Counted from the first letter of the stretch, positions 17,528-26,626 are shown. The stretch is DNA of 64,000 bases from Couchioplanes caeruleus (GCF_023499255.1 NZ_CP092183.1:3096501-3160500); one strand, 5' to 3'. The notes: generated by a model from the sequence alone, not told the origin. A program made the numbers and translations.

Positions 17528-17784
17528 CGGGACCTGTCCTGGCGACTGGTGCCGGCCTCCGGTTCGGTGGGCGTCTGCGTCTGTGCTGATGGGCGGGCAC
17601 CACGTGGCCGCAGGCGAACCTGGGCGTTGGTCAGGATGGCATGGACGGTGGTGTAGTTGGCGCCGATCGTGTCGGCGATGCCGCGGATGCTGAGCTGTCT
17701 GACGGTGTAGGCGTGCACGACGCGCTGCCGAACTTCGTCGGTAGTCCAGGTGCCGGCCGGGCGGGGGCGCAGACGATCGGTCAC
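17524..17784 (-). CDS. Small helix-turn-helix protein (86 aa)
   Basis: A single HTH unit covers about residues 12-50 (DEVRQRVVHAYTVRQLSIRG, then IADTIGANYTTVHAILTN), resembling resolvase/transposase-type or sigma-like HTH domains with the pattern LSIRGIADTIGANYTTV. The C-terminal tail is low-complexity. The start is GTG 17784 with AAAGGGG five bases upstream. It lies ten bases after the methyltransferase stop and its own stop overlaps the next start (ATGA), so it is the second gene of a coupled operon. Confidence 0.75.
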   Translation of the reverse strand: MTDRLRPRPAGTWTTDEVRQRVVHAYTVRQLSIRGIADTIGANYTTVHAILTNAQVRLRPRGARPSAQTQTPTEPEAGTSRQDRSR

Positions 17785-17794
17785 GACGACCCCT

Positions 17795-18625
17795 TTACCG
17801 TCGCGCCGCGGCGCGGTCGGCGACACGGGCGAGCGCGCCGTACATCGACACCTGGTCGTCGGGCGGTGGGTCGGTCCCTGGGTCTGGCCGCCACCTGCTG
17901 ACCACTTGGATACCCGGTGGCTGGATGTCGAGGTCGTCGAGCAGCTCGGCGACCTGCTGGTAGCTGCGGCCGGTGATGTCGTCACCGGGAGCCTTCGCGG
18001 CGGCGAACTTCGCGACGATTTCCGGGTCGAGCAGGTCAGCGGTGGCGTGGGACATGGCCAGGTAGCTGCCAGGTGCCAGCGGCTCGACGAGTTGTTGCAC
18101 GATTGACCGGGCCTCGTCGTCGGAGGCGATGAAGTGCAACACGGCGATCAGCAGCACCGCGACGGGCTGGGTGAGGTCGAAGGTGTCGGCGACGGCGTCG
18201 GAGCCGACGATCTGCTGTGCATTGCGCAGGTCGGCATCGAGATAGTTGGTGCGTCCGGCTGGGTGGCTGGTCAGCAGGGCCCGGGCGTGGGCCAAGACGA
18301 TGGGGTCGTTATCGACGTAGACGATCCGGCAGGTCGGGTCGATGGACTGGGCGACCTCGTGGGTGTTGCCCGCGGTGGGTAGCCCGGTGCCGATGTCGAG
18401 GAACTGACGGATCCCGCAGTCGGTGACCAGATGGCGGACCATCCGGGCGAGCACTCGCCGGTTCTCCCGGGCAGCAACGCGAATGCCGGGGAAGATGGCG
18501 GCTATAGCGTCGCCGGAAGCCCGGTCAGGTGCGAAGTTGTCCTTGCCGCCGAGCCAGTAGTCGTAGCGGCGAGCAGGATGCGGAACGCTGATGTCGAAAC
18601 CCGGTGGGCCATCGTGGCTGGTCAT
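17795..18625 (-). CDS. SAM-dependent methyltransferase, DUF574/Methyltransf_19 type (276 aa)
   Basis: The family is common in actinomycetes. The diagnostic start PHPARRYDYWLGGKDNF (about 15-31) is present, then the SAM-binding segment FLDIGTGLPTAGNTHE (75-90), YVDNDPIVLAHARAL (102-116) and VAVLLIAVLHFI. Substrates of this family are generally unknown; many members lie beside regulators or secondary-metabolite genes. ATG 18625 is preceded by GAGG. It heads a four-gene set ending in the zinc-finger protein. Confidence 0.9.
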   Translation of the reverse strand: MTSHDGPPGFDISVPHPARRYDYWLGGKDNFAPDRASGDAIAAIFPGIRVAARENRRVLARMVRHLVTDCGIRQFLDIGTGLPTAGNTHEVAQSIDPTCRIVYVDNDPIVLAHARALLTSHPAGRTNYLDADLRNAQQIVGSDAVADTFDLTQPVAVLLIAVLHFIASDDEARSIVQQLVEPLAPGSYLAMSHATADLLDPEIVAKFAAAKAPGDDITGRSYQQVAELLDDLDIQPPGIQVVSRWRPDPGTDPPPDDQVSMYGALARVADRAAARR

Positions 18626-18689
18626 GCGAGCACCTCAGTCGATGTGTGGTCAGTGGTGTTGGCGCGGAATTGCGGGACGGTAGGTGCGG

Positions 18690-19499
18690 TCACGATGCGG
18701 CCCTCCTCCGGCCGTCATCGGTCGGGCAGGAACGCAGTGCACCGAGCCAGAAACCGCTCCAGAAGGCGCGCCGAGCGTCGTCATCGGGTACGAGCGGGGT
18801 CTCAGGTGCGCGAAGGCTGCAGCCGGTCGGGTGAGTGACGGCCACGGTGGCGAGCCACTGCGCGGCAAGATGCCGGTCGCGGGGGTTCAGGTGCGCCAGG
18901 TGGACGGCGTCACGGGTGAGCAACTGCCGTGCTTCGGTGGTGCGGCCGCAGCCGGCGTGGATCGAGGCCGCGACGAGAAGGACCATGCTGGCGTGTCCGT
19001 AGCCGTGCGGGCTGCCCCACCACTGCCGCAAGACCAGTCGGATCTGTTCCTCGGCGGTGTCGCATTGCCCGTCGCGGTGCAGCGCCAGCGCCAACCCGCA
19101 CCGGGCAGCAAGGATGCGGGTGGGGTCGCCGAGCTCGCGGTACATGTCGAGTTGGTCCTGGCGGATCCGTACGGCGTCGAAGGTCAGACCTTGGCGGATC
19201 AGGACGTTGTGGTAGGTCATCGACGCCCGTATGGCGGTCGGATGGGCCTTATCCCACAGCGTTCGTGCTGCCGTACTGGCGTAGCGGGCCCACAGCAGTT
19301 GCGGCTCTGCCTCGGCGTGCCGGCGGCGGGCGTAGACGATCGCCGCCGCGATCACGTCGGGGTCCGGCGCGGTGGTGATCGGATCGAGGCGGACGAGGAC
19401 ATCCAGCGGCGGATCCCAGGCGGCCTGCGACCGGTGTCCGGTCGTCGGCGGATCGGCCTGATCAAGAAGCGTGCGTAGCCACCTCGTCGAGTCGGTCAT
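18690..19499 (-). CDS. TPR-like helical protein (269 aa)
   Basis: The protein is almost wholly helical with repeated A/L/R patterns typical of TPR-like arrays, e.g. AARCGLALALHRDGQCDTAEE and ARQLLTRDAVHLAHL. It resembles the C-terminal helical parts of actinobacterial XRE-type regulators but lacks an HTH. It is 64 bp upstream of the methyltransferase on the same strand and may be co-transcribed. Function unknown. Confidence 0.65.
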   Translation of the reverse strand: MTDSTRWLRTLLDQADPPTTGHRSQAAWDPPLDVLVRLDPITTAPDPDVIAAAIVYARRRHAEAEPQLLWARYASTAARTLWDKAHPTAIRASMTYHNVLIRQGLTFDAVRIRQDQLDMYRELGDPTRILAARCGLALALHRDGQCDTAEEQIRLVLRQWWGSPHGYGHASMVLLVAASIHAGCGRTTEARQLLTRDAVHLAHLNPRDRHLAAQWLATVAVTHPTGCSLRAPETPLVPDDDARRAFWSGFWLGALRSCPTDDGRRRAAS

Positions 19500-19608
19500 A
19501 GCATCGCCTTCGCTGCACCAGCGGCCGGTCGACGTGGCCCGGCGCGTTCAGTGATGGCCTGCGGCATCCACGTTTGCTGGTGCCTAGACAGGCGGATGAG
19601 CGGGTCGT

Positions 19609-20853
19609 TCATGCCGGCACCTCAGTCGGTGTCCGACCAGCCCTCGCGTCGTCTCCGGCCGGCCGGGAGTGGGGCACCACAGTGCCGACCGGACGGGTCA
19701 GATCGTGGACCAGTTCGTCGATCGCGGCGGGGTCGGTGTCGGGTTTGCAGATGATGTGCGCGCGGGTGCCGTCGGGGGCCAGGACCCATTTGGCGCAGAC
19801 CTCGGCCGGGGGCTGGCCGATCACGACGGTCATAGCGTGCGGGCCGCGGCTGGCCGGCCAACCCGCCGTGCGGAGCCGGTCGAGGGTGTGTGCGGCGAGT
19901 TCCCGGGAGCGTTCGGCGCGCTGGCGGTGAACCTGCGTGCCGTGGCTGAGCGAGGACCACAGCAGCAGGGGAGTGTGCCCGGAACGGGAGCCGCCGATGG
20001 TGGTGTCGGCGGTGCCGGTGTACGGCACGTGCGGGGTCCGCGCCAGCACCGGCGCGTCGGCGTAGATCAGCACCGCGCACGGAGTCAGGGTGCTGAGGAA
20101 CTTGTGCCCGGAGGTGACGATGCTGGTGGCCCCGCAGGTGAAGTCGAAGGCCGGCCGGTCGTGGTCCGGTAGCAGGGCCAGGGGCAGGCCGGCGAGGGCG
20201 GCGTCGACGTGGATGCGGCGGCGGACGATGGCGAGGTCATCACACGCGTTGGCAATTGCCGCGACGTCGTCATAGGCCTCCGCCATGGTGGTCCCGACGG
20301 TCGCGACCACGACAACCGGCCGGTGCCGGAACTGCGCGAGCAGCGCCCGCAGGTCGGTGACGTCCATCCGCCCGCCCGCGTCGGTGCGGACGTGGATAAG
20401 GGTGAGGCGGTGCCGGTCGCAACCCTTGGCCACGGAGTAGTGCGCTGCGGTGGAGGCGAACACCACCGGTTCCTGGCCCGGGAAGGCCAGGCGGGCGTCC
20501 CACAGGGCGTGGTCGGTGCCTTCGCTGCTGCCCGAGGTGACATACCCCCACCGGGCTGCCGGGGCGCCGAACAGGTCGGCGAGGTAGTCGATGACGGCGC
20601 GTTCGTGGGCTTTGGTGTGGTCGTGGCCGTGGCCGGTGTCGTAGGGGTCACCGACGTTGTTGAGCAGTTGCCCGGTCAGCAGCGGCGCCAGGGCCTGATG
20701 GGTGATGTCGGAGAACCCGGGGTAGGCCAGGTTGTGGAAGCGGATCGCTTCTAGGTGGGCGGTGAGGTCGGTGAAATGGCGCTCTCGCAGCCCGGTCGGG
20801 ACGGTGCCGACGGCGTGCAGGCTCGTCGGCGGGCTGAGCACCGGGCCGGTCAT
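19609..20853 (-). CDS. PLP-dependent (group II) amino-acid decarboxylase, histidine decarboxylase-like (414 aa)
   Basis: The fold-type I decarboxylase signature is clear: GYVTSGSSEGTDHALW at 103-118, the PLP-stacking His138 (AAHYSVAK), Asp217 in HVDAALAG and the Schiff-base Lys251 in TSGHKFLSTLTP. Length and motif spacing fit the bacterial PLP histidine decarboxylase branch, but substrate cannot be fixed from sequence. ATG 20853 overlaps the upstream stop (ATGA). The operon begins with an APC permease, so import of an amino acid, decarboxylation and amine export is a sensible model (inference). Confidence 0.82.
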   Translation of the reverse strand: MTGPVLSPPTSLHAVGTVPTGLRERHFTDLTAHLEAIRFHNLAYPGFSDITHQALAPLLTGQLLNNVGDPYDTGHGHDHTKAHERAVIDYLADLFGAPAARWGYVTSGSSEGTDHALWDARLAFPGQEPVVFASTAAHYSVAKGCDRHRLTLIHVRTDAGGRMDVTDLRALLAQFRHRPVVVVATVGTTMAEAYDDVAAIANACDDLAIVRRRIHVDAALAGLPLALLPDHDRPAFDFTCGATSIVTSGHKFLSTLTPCAVLIYADAPVLARTPHVPYTGTADTTIGGSRSGHTPLLLWSSLSHGTQVHRQRAERSRELAAHTLDRLRTAGWPASRGPHAMTVVIGQPPAEVCAKWVLAPDGTRAHIICKPDTDPAAIDELVHDLTRPVGTVVPHSRPAGDDARAGRTPTEVPA

Positions 20854-21734
20854 GATCGCCGTCCCGGCTGGTCGAGCGCCTCGCGCCACTGGCTGCCTTT
20901 GGGTGGCCGGCCGAGTGGGTGGGCGAAGTGGGTGCTGGTGTGCAGGGCGGTGAACAGGCCGTGCATGCGGCGCAGGATCGGCCCGTGCCAGGGATTGGCG
21001 ACCAGATTGTCGGGGTGCACGATGCCGTAGGGGACCGGTGCGTTGATGTCGAGGCTGGACAGCCGGTGGGTGGAGTGGATGGTCTTGGTGTTGTACTCGC
21101 CGATACCGCGGCGTTCGCCGACCATCCACGCCAGCTCCGGGATCGGCGTGTGGGCCACGTTGAGCAGCAGCCGGATGGTGCCGGGCACGTGTGCCTCGCT
21201 CAGGGCATGCTCGGCGGTTTCGGCCCAGGCGCCGGTCGGGGTGTCCAGGCTGGAGACGCCGATCCCGACCCAGGTCGCCCGGTCGGTGATGGCGTCGTCG
21301 ACGCTGGTGGCCAGCTGCTCGCGCAGCACCCACCCGTCGATGGTGTGCTGGTCGGTGACCTGGCATTCCAGCCGGTACAGCATTTCGGCCAGGTTGTGGG
21401 TTTCCGGACCGACCAGCCACACCCGGCTGGCCGCGTTGACCTCGACGGCGCCGGTCCAGTCGTCGGCGCTGAATGTCTGGTCACGGCGGATCGTGCCGGG
21501 GCGGTGGTCGGCGAACAGCAGGGCGAGTGCGTAGGGGGCGATCGGGTCACGCCGACGGCGCTGCCACGCGTATTCGGCGTGCCGGGCATTGAAGGTGAGC
21601 ATTCGTCGCAGCGCTGTGGAGACGATGTCGTACTGGTAGCCGAGCGCCTGCATGTGCTCGAGCTGTATCTGCGCTGAAGTCTTGCGGGGCCCGGGCCCGG
21701 ACGCGGTCTGCGATGGGCGCTGCGGGTCGGTCAT
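20850..21734 (-). CDS. Protein of unknown function in the decarboxylase operon (294 aa)
   Basis: I do not recognise the family. It is soluble, with a helical N-terminal third (QIQLEHMQALGYQYD) and a more mixed C-terminal part containing ERRGIGEYNTKTIHSTHRL. It is flanked by the permease and the decarboxylase and coupled to both: ATG 21734 lies six bases past the permease stop (GTG 21743 would give a GTGA overlap), and its stop overlaps the decarboxylase start. Such tight packing suggests it works in the same pathway, perhaps as a second enzyme on the amino acid or amine. Confidence 0.65.
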   Translation of the reverse strand: MTDPQRPSQTASGPGPRKTSAQIQLEHMQALGYQYDIVSTALRRMLTFNARHAEYAWQRRRRDPIAPYALALLFADHRPGTIRRDQTFSADDWTGAVEVNAASRVWLVGPETHNLAEMLYRLECQVTDQHTIDGWVLREQLATSVDDAITDRATWVGIGVSSLDTPTGAWAETAEHALSEAHVPGTIRLLLNVAHTPIPELAWMVGERRGIGEYNTKTIHSTHRLSSLDINAPVPYGIVHPDNLVANPWHGPILRRMHGLFTALHTSTHFAHPLGRPPKGSQWREALDQPGRRS

Positions 21735-21739
21735 GGCGT

Positions 21740-23194
21740 TCACAGCTTCAGCCCCACGATCCGCGGATCGCGTACTTGGAGAGGGTCCACCTGGCGGTGG
21801 CCGAGCTGCGCGTACACCTCGGGCCGGTGCTGTTTGAGCGACCGGCCGCGGGCGACGAACACAGTGACGATGACGGCCAGTAGCGGGCCGCCGATGAGCA
21901 GGGGCAGGGGGGAGCCGTCGGGCAGGCCGAGCATCATCGGCAGGTTGGACAGCACGAACACCAACGTGAGCACGCCGGTGACGCCGCCGGCACCAGGGAG
22001 CAGTTGACGCACCCACACTGATTCCCGGCCGGCGCCTTTGCCGAAGAACGAGATAGCCGACCACGACGACAGCATCAGCAGGCCGAGGATGCAGACAGCG
22101 CCGATGCTCGACAGCCACACGAACATCACCGTCATCGGGTCAATACCGCTGATCACGAATCCGCCAAGTACAACTCCGGAGATCGCGGCCTGTGTCAATG
22201 ACCCGCCTCGCGGGGCACCACCCTTGGCGCCAGGGGTGATCGAAGCCAACGCCGTGGGCAGCACACCGTCGTCGGCCAGGGCAAACAGGTAGCGGGCGAC
22301 GATGCCGTGAAACGCCGACATCGCGGCCAGCACACTGGTGACCAGCAGCAGAGTGCCCAAGCCGCCGATCCCGGGCCCCCATGTGTTGGCCAGGATCGTC
22401 ATGGGCTCGTCCACCGCCGCCCCGGCTTCCAATCGGGTCGGTCCTACCACGGCGGCGTAAGCCCAGGAGGTCAGCGCGTAGAGACCGCCGAGCAGCCCAT
22501 ACGCGGCGAACGTGGCGATCACGATGGTGAGGGTCGAACGGGCCTCGTCACCGAAGGCGGGCAGGCTTTCCGCACCGGCGAACGCCGCGACGGCGAAGAC
22601 CAGCGCCCCGGCGCCGCCCCCGGCGACAAAGAGCTCCGACGGTACGAACCCGTCGAACGTGATGCCTTGGGCCGGGTTGGCCAGGGCGGCGACGTCGAAC
22701 GCCAGCACGATGCCGACCTCGCACGCGAGCAGCACGCCGAAGAGCTTCGCGTTAGCGGCGCCGGGATACTGGCCCAGCAGCAGCACGATCAGCCATCCCG
22801 CTGCAGCCCACATCCACCACGACCCGATACCGGTCATCGCCGCGATGCTGGTGCCCAGCAGGGCATACAGAGAGATTTGCAGGGTGTTGTAGCCGAGCAG
22901 GGCGACCCCGGCGGCGGCCAGACCCCAGCCCGGGCCGAGACCGCGGGCAAGCTGGGCGTAGAACGGTGCACCGTGCGGGACGTGCCGGGACACGGCAACG
23001 TAACCGACGCCTAGCAACGCCAGCACCAGCGTGACGATCACGAATGACAGCGGGACGCCTTGCACCCCGGATTGGGCATAGGTGGCGGGGATACCACCGT
23101 TGAGGACCGTCTGCGGCGACGACGCGACGGCCGCCACCCCGATCAGCGCGCCGGCGCCCATGGTGCGCCGCGCCAACGTCACCGGCCCGGTCAC
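21740..23194 (-). CDS. APC-superfamily amino-acid permease (484 aa)
   Basis: Twelve or so hydrophobic spans with the APC pattern at the N-terminus (GALIGVAAVASSPQTVLNGGIPA) and a GAESLPAFGDEAR loop at about 210 mark an amino acid/polyamine/organocation transporter. It probably exchanges the substrate and product of the decarboxylase encoded two genes downstream. GTG 23194 overlaps a small upstream frame (GTGA). No clear RBS is seen, so coupling or a slightly different start is possible. It shares the fold with the second permease at 24342-25862. Confidence 0.85.
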   Translation of the reverse strand: MTGPVTLARRTMGAGALIGVAAVASSPQTVLNGGIPATYAQSGVQGVPLSFVIVTLVLALLGVGYVAVSRHVPHGAPFYAQLARGLGPGWGLAAAGVALLGYNTLQISLYALLGTSIAAMTGIGSWWMWAAAGWLIVLLLGQYPGAANAKLFGVLLACEVGIVLAFDVAALANPAQGITFDGFVPSELFVAGGGAGALVFAVAAFAGAESLPAFGDEARSTLTIVIATFAAYGLLGGLYALTSWAYAAVVGPTRLEAGAAVDEPMTILANTWGPGIGGLGTLLLVTSVLAAMSAFHGIVARYLFALADDGVLPTALASITPGAKGGAPRGGSLTQAAISGVVLGGFVISGIDPMTVMFVWLSSIGAVCILGLLMLSSWSAISFFGKGAGRESVWVRQLLPGAGGVTGVLTLVFVLSNLPMMLGLPDGSPLPLLIGGPLLAVIVTVFVARGRSLKQHRPEVYAQLGHRQVDPLQVRDPRIVGLKL

Positions 23195-23388
23195 GCCCCC
23201 GCCCCCGTTCGCAGCGCTGCGGGCCGCATGGCCGCACCGGTGCCCGAGCCGGCGGCGGCGCCACGACGGGCGTCGCTGCGGCTGGCCGGGTGTGCTGGCC
23301 TGGGGGTGGCCGCGCTGAAGTTGCCGGCGCCGGTCGAGGAAGGGGTGGGGTGTCGTGCAGGTCGGTCGTAGGTGCCGATGCCCATCAT
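23191..23388 (-). CDS. Possible small leader ORF before the permease (65 aa)
   Basis: A Pro/Ala/Arg-rich low-complexity frame whose stop overlaps the permease GTG as GTGA. Its ATG 23388 has a distant GAGAGG upstream. It could be a leader enabling coupled translation, or simply an open frame in GC-rich DNA. No conserved character seen. Confidence 0.25.
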   Translation of the reverse strand: MMGIGTYDRPARHPTPSSTGAGNFSAATPRPAHPASRSDARRGAAAGSGTGAAMRPAALRTGAGA

Positions 23389-23680
23389 GGGTCGGTGTCG
23401 CCTCTCATCATCAAGGGGGTGAAGAAGGGGTTGGTGCGCGGGACGCCTCTGACGCTGGGGAAGGTCAAAGGCGCCCCGCCGTGGTCACCCGGTGGACGCG
23501 GGTGTGCCCAGGGCCAGCCGGGCACACGGCCGGGTGACCGGTTGGTGCCTCGCCCGCCGCACCGCCCAGTGCGGCAGATGCTGCGGGCGAGGTGTCGACG
23601 CGCCGTGGGCCGCCGCAGGTCCGTCGCGTGCAGGTCAGCGCCGGCTACTTGCTGACCTCGTGTCAGATCTGCGGTAGCGG
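23195..23680. other. Region between GNAT gene and permease operon
   Basis: Contains only the doubtful 65-aa frame and a nested hairpin at 23483-23539. Confidence 0.45.
23483..23539 (-). terminator. Nested stem-loop (terminator or 5' leader structure)
   Basis: Outer arms GGTCACCCGG (23483-23492) and CCGGGTGACC (23530-23539) are perfect. Inner arms GTGTGCCC (23502-23509) and GGGCACAC (23520-23527) are also perfect. It is 140 bp beyond the GNAT stop and 290 bp before the permease start, so it is either the terminator of the former or part of the leader of the latter. Confidence 0.6.
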
Positions 23681-24301
23681 TCAGGGCGCGAAGGTCCGCT
23701 GCATGGGATAGACCGGCGGGCCGCCGTGGCCGGTGATCGGCGTTCCGTGGTCGGTGTAGCCGAGCCGGGCATACAGGGCCCGGTTGCGCGGATCGTTGGC
23801 TTCCAGGTAGGCCGGCGTACCGGCGACGCGCAGGGTTTTGTGGTGCTTGATGACCAGCGCGGTCCCGATGCCTTTGCTCTGATCGCCGGGTGCGACACCG
23901 AGGTAAGCCAGGTAGTGGTGCGGCTCTTGGGGCCGGCGCGCGTGCAGCAGTTGCTCGAGTCGGCCGAGCCGGCGCAGGCTCTCCGGACCGGCTTCGAGGC
24001 TCTGGGCGTCGAGAACCTCGTGTGCCTTGAGCCCGGCCGTGGTGCGCGGGTACCAGAGCGCGACGCCGACGATGCGGTTGTCAGTGATGGCCAGATGCAC
24101 GGTGCCGGTCTCTGCGGCGAGGGCGACCATGGCCGCGAAGTACGGGCCGAGCTGCGCGGCGCGCGCAGCTGGGTCGGGTTCGGCCCAGCAGACCACCGGG
24201 CTGTTGCCGAAAGCGGCGGTGAGGACCTCGGCTGCAGCCGGACGGTCGAGTGGGTGGGCGTCGCGTAGGACGAGATTCGCAAGTCCGTTCATGGCAATCA
24301 T
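23681..24301 (-). CDS. GNAT-family N-acetyltransferase (206 aa)
   Basis: Transfers an acetyl group from acetyl-CoA to an unknown amine. The acetyl-CoA-binding motif A reads LGVAPGDQSKGIGTALV (about 132-148), followed by YLEANDPRNRALYARLGY, the usual motif B with the alpha4 region. The start is ATG 24301 (GGAAAGG upstream); ATG 24292 is an alternative. It follows the second permease by 40 bp on the same strand. It may acetylate the amine product of the local decarboxylase, but that is conjecture. Confidence 0.85.
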   Translation of the reverse strand: MIAMNGLANLVLRDAHPLDRPAAAEVLTAAFGNSPVVCWAEPDPAARAAQLGPYFAAMVALAAETGTVHLAITDNRIVGVALWYPRTTAGLKAHEVLDAQSLEAGPESLRRLGRLEQLLHARRPQEPHHYLAYLGVAPGDQSKGIGTALVIKHHKTLRVAGTPAYLEANDPRNRALYARLGYTDHGTPITGHGGPPVYPMQRTFAP

Positions 24302-24341
24302 TTGGCCTTTCCAAGAAGCTGCGGTACGTGGCGAAGAAGCG

Positions 24342-25862
24342 TCACCGGTTGACCGGTGACGGCGAAGGACTCGATTTGGGATCCGACTGGCGTCCCTGCC
24401 CGATCGGGATCGCGTCGGGCTGGGCACGGCTCCGGTCCCCCAGGCCGATGACGGCGTAGACGTGCGGGCGGTGCCGGCGCAGGTGCAGCGCCCAGCAGAT
24501 GCCGGCCGACGCGACCGTGGCGTAGACAAGGGGCGCGGACCAGATCTTGACCGGGTTGGTGGTGCCGAGCAGGTCACCGAAGAACGCGACACAGACCGCG
24601 GCGATCACCGTCAGCAGGACCGTGGAGGTGAGCGGAGCAATCCGGCGCTGCCATAGGGTTTCGCCGTGCGGGTTGTGGCGGAAGTAGCGGATGACCGCGG
24701 CCCCTGTCAGGCACATCATGATCAGGACACCGAGGCCACCGGCGGTAGTGCCGAAGAAGAACAGATCCTGCACCGGGTCCAACCCCAGCAAGCCCGCCGC
24801 GACGAGCACGACGAACGCGATCGTGGACTGCGTTAGGGAGGCGGCGGCGGGGACGTCGTCGCTGCGGGTGATCGCCAGCCAGCTGGGCAGCACTCCTTCG
24901 CGCGCCAGGGTGAGGGTGTAGCGGCCGATGGTGGAGTGGAAGGCCAGGATCGCGGCGAACAGACTGGTGGTGAACAGCACCAGCGCGGCGGTCATCACCA
25001 CCACTGGCACGTGCGGTGCGGCGAGGTAGAAGAACAGGTCGCTGGGGTGCTGGGCGGCGATGCCGATGATCCGGTCTGGGCCGGCGATCACGGTCATCGC
25101 CCATGCCGACCCGCCGTACAACAGGGCGACGATCAGCAGGATCCAGCCGATGGCTCGCCGCACCGTGGTTCTCGGGTCCACGGCCAGCGGCGCGAACGCG
25201 AGCGGAACCTCGAAGCCGACCAGGCCGGTGATCGCCCCGACCAGGGACGCGATCCCGGTGGCGTTGGCCAGCAGCATCGGGTTCAGCGCGTCGAACCGGA
25301 TCCCGTCGGCCGGGTGCAGCACCATGACGCTGTCCAGCACCAGAACCAGCACGAGTTCAGCGTTGATCAGCACCGCGAGGATTTTCGCGTTGGTGCGGAT
25401 CTTCAGCTGGCCGAGCCCGAACAGCGCCGCCCACCCGGCCAACGCCCAGAAAGCCCACCATCCGGCAACCCCGAACGCGCTGAACATCGCGACCGCGGCC
25501 ACCCCGAACAGGCCGAACAGGCCGATTTGGATCGCAAAATAGGCCACCAACGCGATCGCCGCCGTGGCGGCAGCCAAGGGCTGGCCGAGGCCCGCAGCGA
25601 CGTAGGAGTAGAACGCGCCAGGGTTTGGTAGGTGTCGGGCCATCGCTGCGACACCGACCGCGAACACCGCGAGCACCGCGGCGGCGAGCAGGTACCCGAC
25701 GGGGGTGCCCAACTGCTGGATCTGCCCGAATCCCAGCGACTGCCCGCCGACAATGACCGTCAGCGGTGTCACGGCAGCGATGCCGTACAGCACCAGCGGT
25801 CCGACACCCAACCGCGACCGGCGTAGGCCGGCGTAGAGGGAAGGCGGTCGTCGACGCGGCAT
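24342..25862 (-). CDS. Second APC-superfamily permease (506 aa)
   Basis: Roughly twelve spans; the first shows the APC consensus PLVLYGIAAVTPLTVIVGG (21-39), and GLVGFEVPLAFAPLAVDPR lies near 215-235. It is paralogous to the permease at 21740-23194 in layout and length, though the two are diverged. ATG 25862 has GGAG nine bases upstream. It is likely in an operon with the downstream GNAT gene and possibly the upstream GPP34 gene (56-bp gap). Substrate unknown. Confidence 0.85.
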   Translation of the reverse strand: MPRRRPPSLYAGLRRSRLGVGPLVLYGIAAVTPLTVIVGGQSLGFGQIQQLGTPVGYLLAAAVLAVFAVGVAAMARHLPNPGAFYSYVAAGLGQPLAAATAAIALVAYFAIQIGLFGLFGVAAVAMFSAFGVAGWWAFWALAGWAALFGLGQLKIRTNAKILAVLINAELVLVLVLDSVMVLHPADGIRFDALNPMLLANATGIASLVGAITGLVGFEVPLAFAPLAVDPRTTVRRAIGWILLIVALLYGGSAWAMTVIAGPDRIIGIAAQHPSDLFFYLAAPHVPVVVMTAALVLFTTSLFAAILAFHSTIGRYTLTLAREGVLPSWLAITRSDDVPAAASLTQSTIAFVVLVAAGLLGLDPVQDLFFFGTTAGGLGVLIMMCLTGAAVIRYFRHNPHGETLWQRRIAPLTSTVLLTVIAAVCVAFFGDLLGTTNPVKIWSAPLVYATVASAGICWALHLRRHRPHVYAVIGLGDRSRAQPDAIPIGQGRQSDPKSSPSPSPVNR

Positions 25863-25918
25863 GAGTGCTCCAAGATGAGAAGGGTGACGAGGGGCGAGCG
25901 TTCAGCTGAGGGGAAGGA

Positions 25919-26626
25919 CTAGGCGGCGGCTATCAACCGCAAGGAGATGCACGCGGCCTCCGCCAGGCAGCCGTATTGGGCTGCGGCGGCCTGCTCATGG
26001 GTGAAAGCCCGCTCGATTAGATCGGGAGTAAACACTTGTTTCGACATAATCGGGGTGAAAGTAGTGTGCAAGAATCCAGCTCCGCTGGCGTGGTGCAGCA
26101 AGGTGAGCAGGAACCGCTGATGGTTGGTCAACCGGTGTCCGCTGACAACGCTGTTGATCAGGTCAGCCTCGACCGACGCGGGCGCCAGGTCGCCTTCACG
26201 CCGCACGGTCACCCGGCGAAACCCGGATCTCCTCGTCACCGCTAATCCGGATGTGATCAGCCGCTCAGCTACTCGGCCACGGATATCTGAGGCCAGAGCG
26301 TCGATGACATCCACCGGACTCAGTCGTGGAGCCTCCAGCAGTTGATCGCGGACGGCCGCCAACAGCCGATCGTCGGCAACCGACCTGCCCTTATTGGCAA
26401 CAACCCGATCCGGCTCGACCTTGATGGCATCAAGCTCGAGCAGTTCCGCCAGAGTCGACGCCGCGATGATCCGGTCGGCGGCCCGCCGGGAACCCTTGAG
26501 CGCACCAGTGACGTCGTGATGGACGAGCCAGTACGCGTCGTGGGCCAGTGCGCCCAAGCTCTCCGCTTGGCCGAGATACTTGCTTGTGCGCTCCACTATG
26601 GACAGTTTTGGCGCGTTTGAAGTCAT
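25919..26626 (-). CDS. GPP34 (GOLPH3/Vps74-like) domain protein (235 aa)
   Basis: Bacterial relatives of the Golgi phosphoprotein family are frequent in actinomycetes; function there is unknown. The pattern fits: an early LGALAHDAYWLVH segment, ADRIIAASTLAELLELDAIKVE, then PRLSPVDVIDALASDIRGRVAERLITSGL, and a helical C-terminal half. ATG 26626 has GAGG upstream; the longer frame to 26809 is a read-back without RBS. It is the first gene before the second permease on this strand. The family assignment rests on overall pattern rather than a single motif. Confidence 0.65.
   Translation of the reverse strand: MTSNAPKLSIVERTSKYLGQAESLGALAHDAYWLVHHDVTGALKGSRRAADRIIAASTLAELLELDAIKVEPDRVVANKGRSVADDRLLAAVRDQLLEAPRLSPVDVIDALASDIRGRVAERLITSGLAVTRRSGFRRVTVRREGDLAPASVEADLINSVVSGHRLTNHQRFLLTLLHHASGAGFLHTTFTPIMSKQVFTPDLIERAFTHEQAAAAQYGCLAEAACISLRLIAAA

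Noticed and set aside
19609..21420. 603-aa decarboxylase ORF
   Set aside because: The first 189 residues are a shadow of the upstream gene; ATG 20853 is ATGA-coupled and starts the PLP enzyme.
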